A program made the position numbers and the translations under genes. From the NCBI GenBank assembly GCA_900751755.1, contig CAADSP010000112.1, positions 1 through 6,113 on the forward strand: a stretch of DNA of 6,113 bases. Direction: 5' to 3'. The notes below the pieces were generated by a model. The model did no database searches. It was given only the letters and a program-made list of their open reading frames with translations, and was not told where the DNA came from. Shown piece by piece: positions 4,627 to 6,113 of the stretch (positions are counted from its first letter, which is position 1; each line of letters starts with the position of its first letter). The stretch comes from an uncultured Collinsella sp. Its GTDB lineage: Bacteria > Actinomycetota > Coriobacteriia > Coriobacteriales > Coriobacteriaceae.

Positions 4627-5163
4627 ATGGGTCTGTTTGACATGTTCAAGAAGAAGGCTGAGCCCGCGGCTGCCGCTGCTCCGGCCTCCATCTCTGCTTC
4701 TGCTGGCGCCGACGTGCTGTGCTCGCCCGTCAAGGGCAAGGTCATCAAGATGGCTGACGTGCCCGATCCCGTCTTTGGTGGCGAGGTTCTGGGCAAGGGC
4801 TGTGCCGTGTGGCCCGAGGACGATCTGGTCTACGCTCCCTGTGACGGTAAGGTGACCGTCACCATGGGTCACGCCGTGGGTCTGCAGTCCGATAGCGGCA
4901 TCGAGGTTCTGGTGCACGTTGGCGTCGATACCGTCAACATGAACGGTGACGGCTTCGAGGGCTTCGTCAAGGCCGACGACGTCGTGAAGGCCGGCCAGCC
5001 CATCCTCAAGATCGACCGCGCCAAGATCGCTGCCGCCGGTTACAAGGACTGCGTCGTCGTGGCCGTGTCCAACACCGCCGAGTTTGCCGATGTCGAACTC
5101 GCCGTCGAGGCCGACTCCGCTGTCGCCGCCGGTGACGCCATCGTTAAGGTCGTCCGCAAGTAA
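4627..5163 (+). CDS. crr: Stand-alone PTS glucose-type IIA protein (EIIA-Glc)
   Basis: A cytoplasmic phosphocarrier that takes phosphate from HPr and passes it to the IIB domain of sugar permeases, and which in many bacteria also regulates other transporters. The 178 residues start MGLFDMFKK, much like Crr of Escherichia coli, followed by an alanine-rich linker (12-28) and the IIA domain. Both active-site histidines are present: His82 in GHAVGLQSDSG and the phosphorylated His97 in GIEVLVHVGVDTVNM. The SPVKGKVIKMADVPDPVFGG and YAPCDGKV segments are typical of the fold. The frame is open upstream to 4348, but the ATG at 4627 follows AGGAG and gives the standard N-terminus. It has its own promoter and terminator; no PTS permease, HPr or enzyme I gene is adjacent, so it probably serves IIBC proteins lacking a IIA domain. 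Confidence 0.95.
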   Translation: MGLFDMFKKKAEPAAAAAPASISASAGADVLCSPVKGKVIKMADVPDPVFGGEVLGKGCAVWPEDDLVYAPCDGKVTVTMGHAVGLQSDSGIEVLVHVGVDTVNMNGDGFEGFVKADDVVKAGQPILKIDRAKIAAAGYKDCVVVAVSNTAEFADVELAVEADSAVAAGDAIVKVVRK

Positions 5164-5186
5164 ACTGCGGCATCCAAAAGATGTGC

Positions 5187-5220
5187 AAGGGTGGTCGGGT
5201 TTTCCGGCCACCCTTTTTAT
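5187..5220 (+). terminator. Intrinsic terminator of the PTS IIA gene
   Basis: AAGGGTGGTCGG (5187-5198) pairs with CCGGCCACCCTT (5204-5215) through 12 pairs, one of them G-T, around a five-base loop, and runs into TTTTTAT. It begins 23 bases after the stop codon. Its form differs from the two-hairpin modules after pyrE and the lipoprotein gene. Confidence 0.9.
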
Positions 5221-5248
5221 TGCACCGCGGGAAAGCGTTTTATTGCAC
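5215..5248 (+). repeat. Direct 11-mer repeat after the terminator
   Basis: TTTTATTGCAC occurs at 5215-5225 and again at 5238-5248. TGGTCGGG likewise occurs in the terminator stem and again just after the second 11-mer. This may be a partial duplication of the terminator tail. Confidence 0.4.
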
Positions 5249-5304
5249 GTTGGTCGGGCTTGCAAACCGTTCGGACGCTAAAACGAACCGACCGTGCCTT
5301 CGCG

Positions 5305-5334
5305 TTGCCGAGGGTGTTCATAAGTGGATAGTAT
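5305..5334 (+). promoter_or_regulatory. Possible promoter of the lipoprotein gene
   Basis: TTGCCG (5305-5310) and TAGTAT (5329-5334), 18 bp apart, each match their consensus at four of six positions. They lie 65 bases before the start codon, beyond the terminator of the preceding gene, so the lipoprotein gene needs a promoter somewhere in this gap. Other A/T-rich hexamers at 5340-5350 are possible. Confidence 0.3.
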
Positions 5335-5399
5335 GGGCTTACTTATTACAACGTGTGCCGCGTCCGGGAAGCGCGGTGCCGCTCATTGGGAGGAACAAC

Positions 5400-5957
5400 A
5401 TGAAAAAGAAGCTGCTGCTTGCGCCCCTCATGGCCGTCTTGGTTGCATGCGTGGTCGTGCTTTCCGGCTGTGGAGGTCCTTCGGTTGAGGAGCTCATCAC
5501 CGAGGATCTTACGACGCAGTTTGACGAGGTCAAGAACGGTGGCGACGACTTCCTTTCTGGTCTGGAGGAAGCTTCGGGCGACGAGTTCGAGCAGCTGGGT
5601 ATCGATCCCAAGGAGTATGCCAAGACCTATCTCGAGGGCTTTGACTACAAGATCGGCGACGTGACGGTCGACGAGGACAAGGGTGTCGCGACCGCCGAGG
5701 TCTCTATCACCTGCAAGTCTATGAACAAGATCGTCGAGGACTTCTCCACCCAGTATCAGGAGAAGGTCGCCGCGCTTGACACGGTTCCTTCCGATGACGA
5801 GCTGTACAAGATGGCCGGTCAGGTTATGGTCGATGTGACCAAGGCCACCGAGCCCAGGAAGACCACGGTTATCTTCAAGTACACCTGCAACGACGACGGC
5901 GAGTGGTCTGCCGACGACTCCGTCAACTCCGAGATGATGGATGCAATGCTGAGCTAG
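5400..5957 (+). CDS. Small secreted lipoprotein of unknown function
   Basis: The 185-residue protein starts MKKKLLLAPLMAVLVACVVVLSGCG, a lipoprotein signal peptide with a lysine-rich n-region, a hydrophobic core and the lipobox LSGC; cleavage is expected before Cys24, which would be lipidated and anchor the protein outside the membrane. The mature part is acidic, begins with a helical EELITEDLTTQFDEVKNGGDDF segment (30-51) and continues into an alternating beta-like region (about 82-106 and 155-170), a pattern seen in small Gram-positive lipoproteins of the DUF5105/DUF4878 kind. That family link is from memory and uncertain. Two further cysteines, 105 and 163, might form a disulfide. The ATG at 5400 is preferred to the open frame upstream because GGAGG lies six bases before it and the signal peptide starts there. 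The two-hairpin 3' module follows. Confidence 0.85.
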   Translation: MKKKLLLAPLMAVLVACVVVLSGCGGPSVEELITEDLTTQFDEVKNGGDDFLSGLEEASGDEFEQLGIDPKEYAKTYLEGFDYKIGDVTVDEDKGVATAEVSITCKSMNKIVEDFSTQYQEKVAALDTVPSDDELYKMAGQVMVDVTKATEPRKTTVIFKYTCNDDGEWSADDSVNSEMMDAMLS

Positions 5958-5960
5958 TTC

Positions 5961-6072
5961 GTTGCGGCGTTTTACCAAACGCCGCAACTGCTCGACGCTG
6001 CGCGCCGCCCAGGACGACAATTTGTCATTCAAAAGGCGAGGCATGACCAGAAGGTCTATGCCTCGCCTTTTT
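5961..6072 (+). terminator. Two-hairpin 3' module of the lipoprotein gene ending in an intrinsic terminator
   Basis: A perfect 12-bp stem, GTTGCGGCGTTT with AAACGCCGCAAC around TACC (5961-5988), starts three bases after the stop codon. TCGACGCTGCGCG (5992-6004) and GACAATTTGTCATTCAA (6016-6032) follow, then AAAAGGCGAGGCAT plus GACC, loop AGAA, GGTC, a bulged T and the complementary 14-base arm (6031-6071), ending in a T run. Block order, spacing and the GACCAGAAGGTC cap are the same as in the module after pyrE, while both stems have different sequences. The terminal hairpin is a strong terminator. Confidence 0.85.
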
Positions 6073-6113
6073 CATGCCAACTTGTTCGTCCTGGACGTCG
6101 CTCGCTCATATGA

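Noticed and set aside
5181..5399. N-terminal extension of the lipoprotein gene from 5181
   Set aside because: It would begin inside the crr terminator and bury the signal peptide; the ATG at 5400 has a strong ribosome binding site.

Overview
The window looks like a chromosomal segment from a GC-rich Actinomycetota, most likely a gut Coriobacteriia such as Collinsella. This rests on the strong G/C third-position bias of pyrE, crr and the lipoprotein gene, on the protein types, and on the style of the intergenic repeats. It is an inference, not the result of a database search.

Layout: (1) 1-99 is the right end of an IS3-family (IS150-like) insertion sequence: the last codons of the transposase followed by the right terminal inverted repeat. 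(2) 100-358 has no convincing gene. It holds a T-rich half-terminator directly after the IS end and a widely spaced 23-bp imperfect inverted repeat. (3) 359-1369 (minus) encodes a complete LacI/GalR-type repressor, with a -10 box and a dyad over its probable start point. (4) 1370-1837 is a 468-bp intergenic stretch with a second LacI-like operator, a perfect terminator-like hairpin preceded by a PyrR-loop-like sequence, and a small hairpin next to the pyrE ribosome binding site; I see nothing convincing in 1430-1560 or 1600-1700. (5) 1838-2518 (plus) is pyrE, orotate phosphoribosyltransferase. (6) 2519-2871 holds a two-hairpin 3' module, short direct repeats and a long hairpin element. (7) 2872-4044 (minus) is a class II Fic AMP-transferase with a C-terminal winged helix, transcribed from an A/T-rich region packed with perfect inverted repeats. 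(8) 4215-4545 begins with a second copy of the hairpin element and continues into a chain of nested hairpins with no credible ORF. (9) 4627-5163 (plus) is a stand-alone glucose-type PTS IIA protein (Crr) with a good promoter and terminator. (10) 5400-5957 (plus) is a small secreted lipoprotein, followed by a second copy of the two-hairpin 3' module seen after pyrE.

The genes do not form an operon; each has its own signals. Metabolically, pyrE makes pyrimidine nucleotides, Crr relays PEP-derived phosphate to sugar permeases, and the LacI protein probably senses a sugar or nucleoside-type ligand. The fic gene, less GC-rich than its neighbours and lying between two copies of the same hairpin element, looks like an acquired single-gene module with its own autoregulation.

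The least ordinary signals are non-coding: the paired 3' modules of pyrE and the lipoprotein gene, the twin hairpins around fic, the operator array of fic, and the structured stretch before crr.
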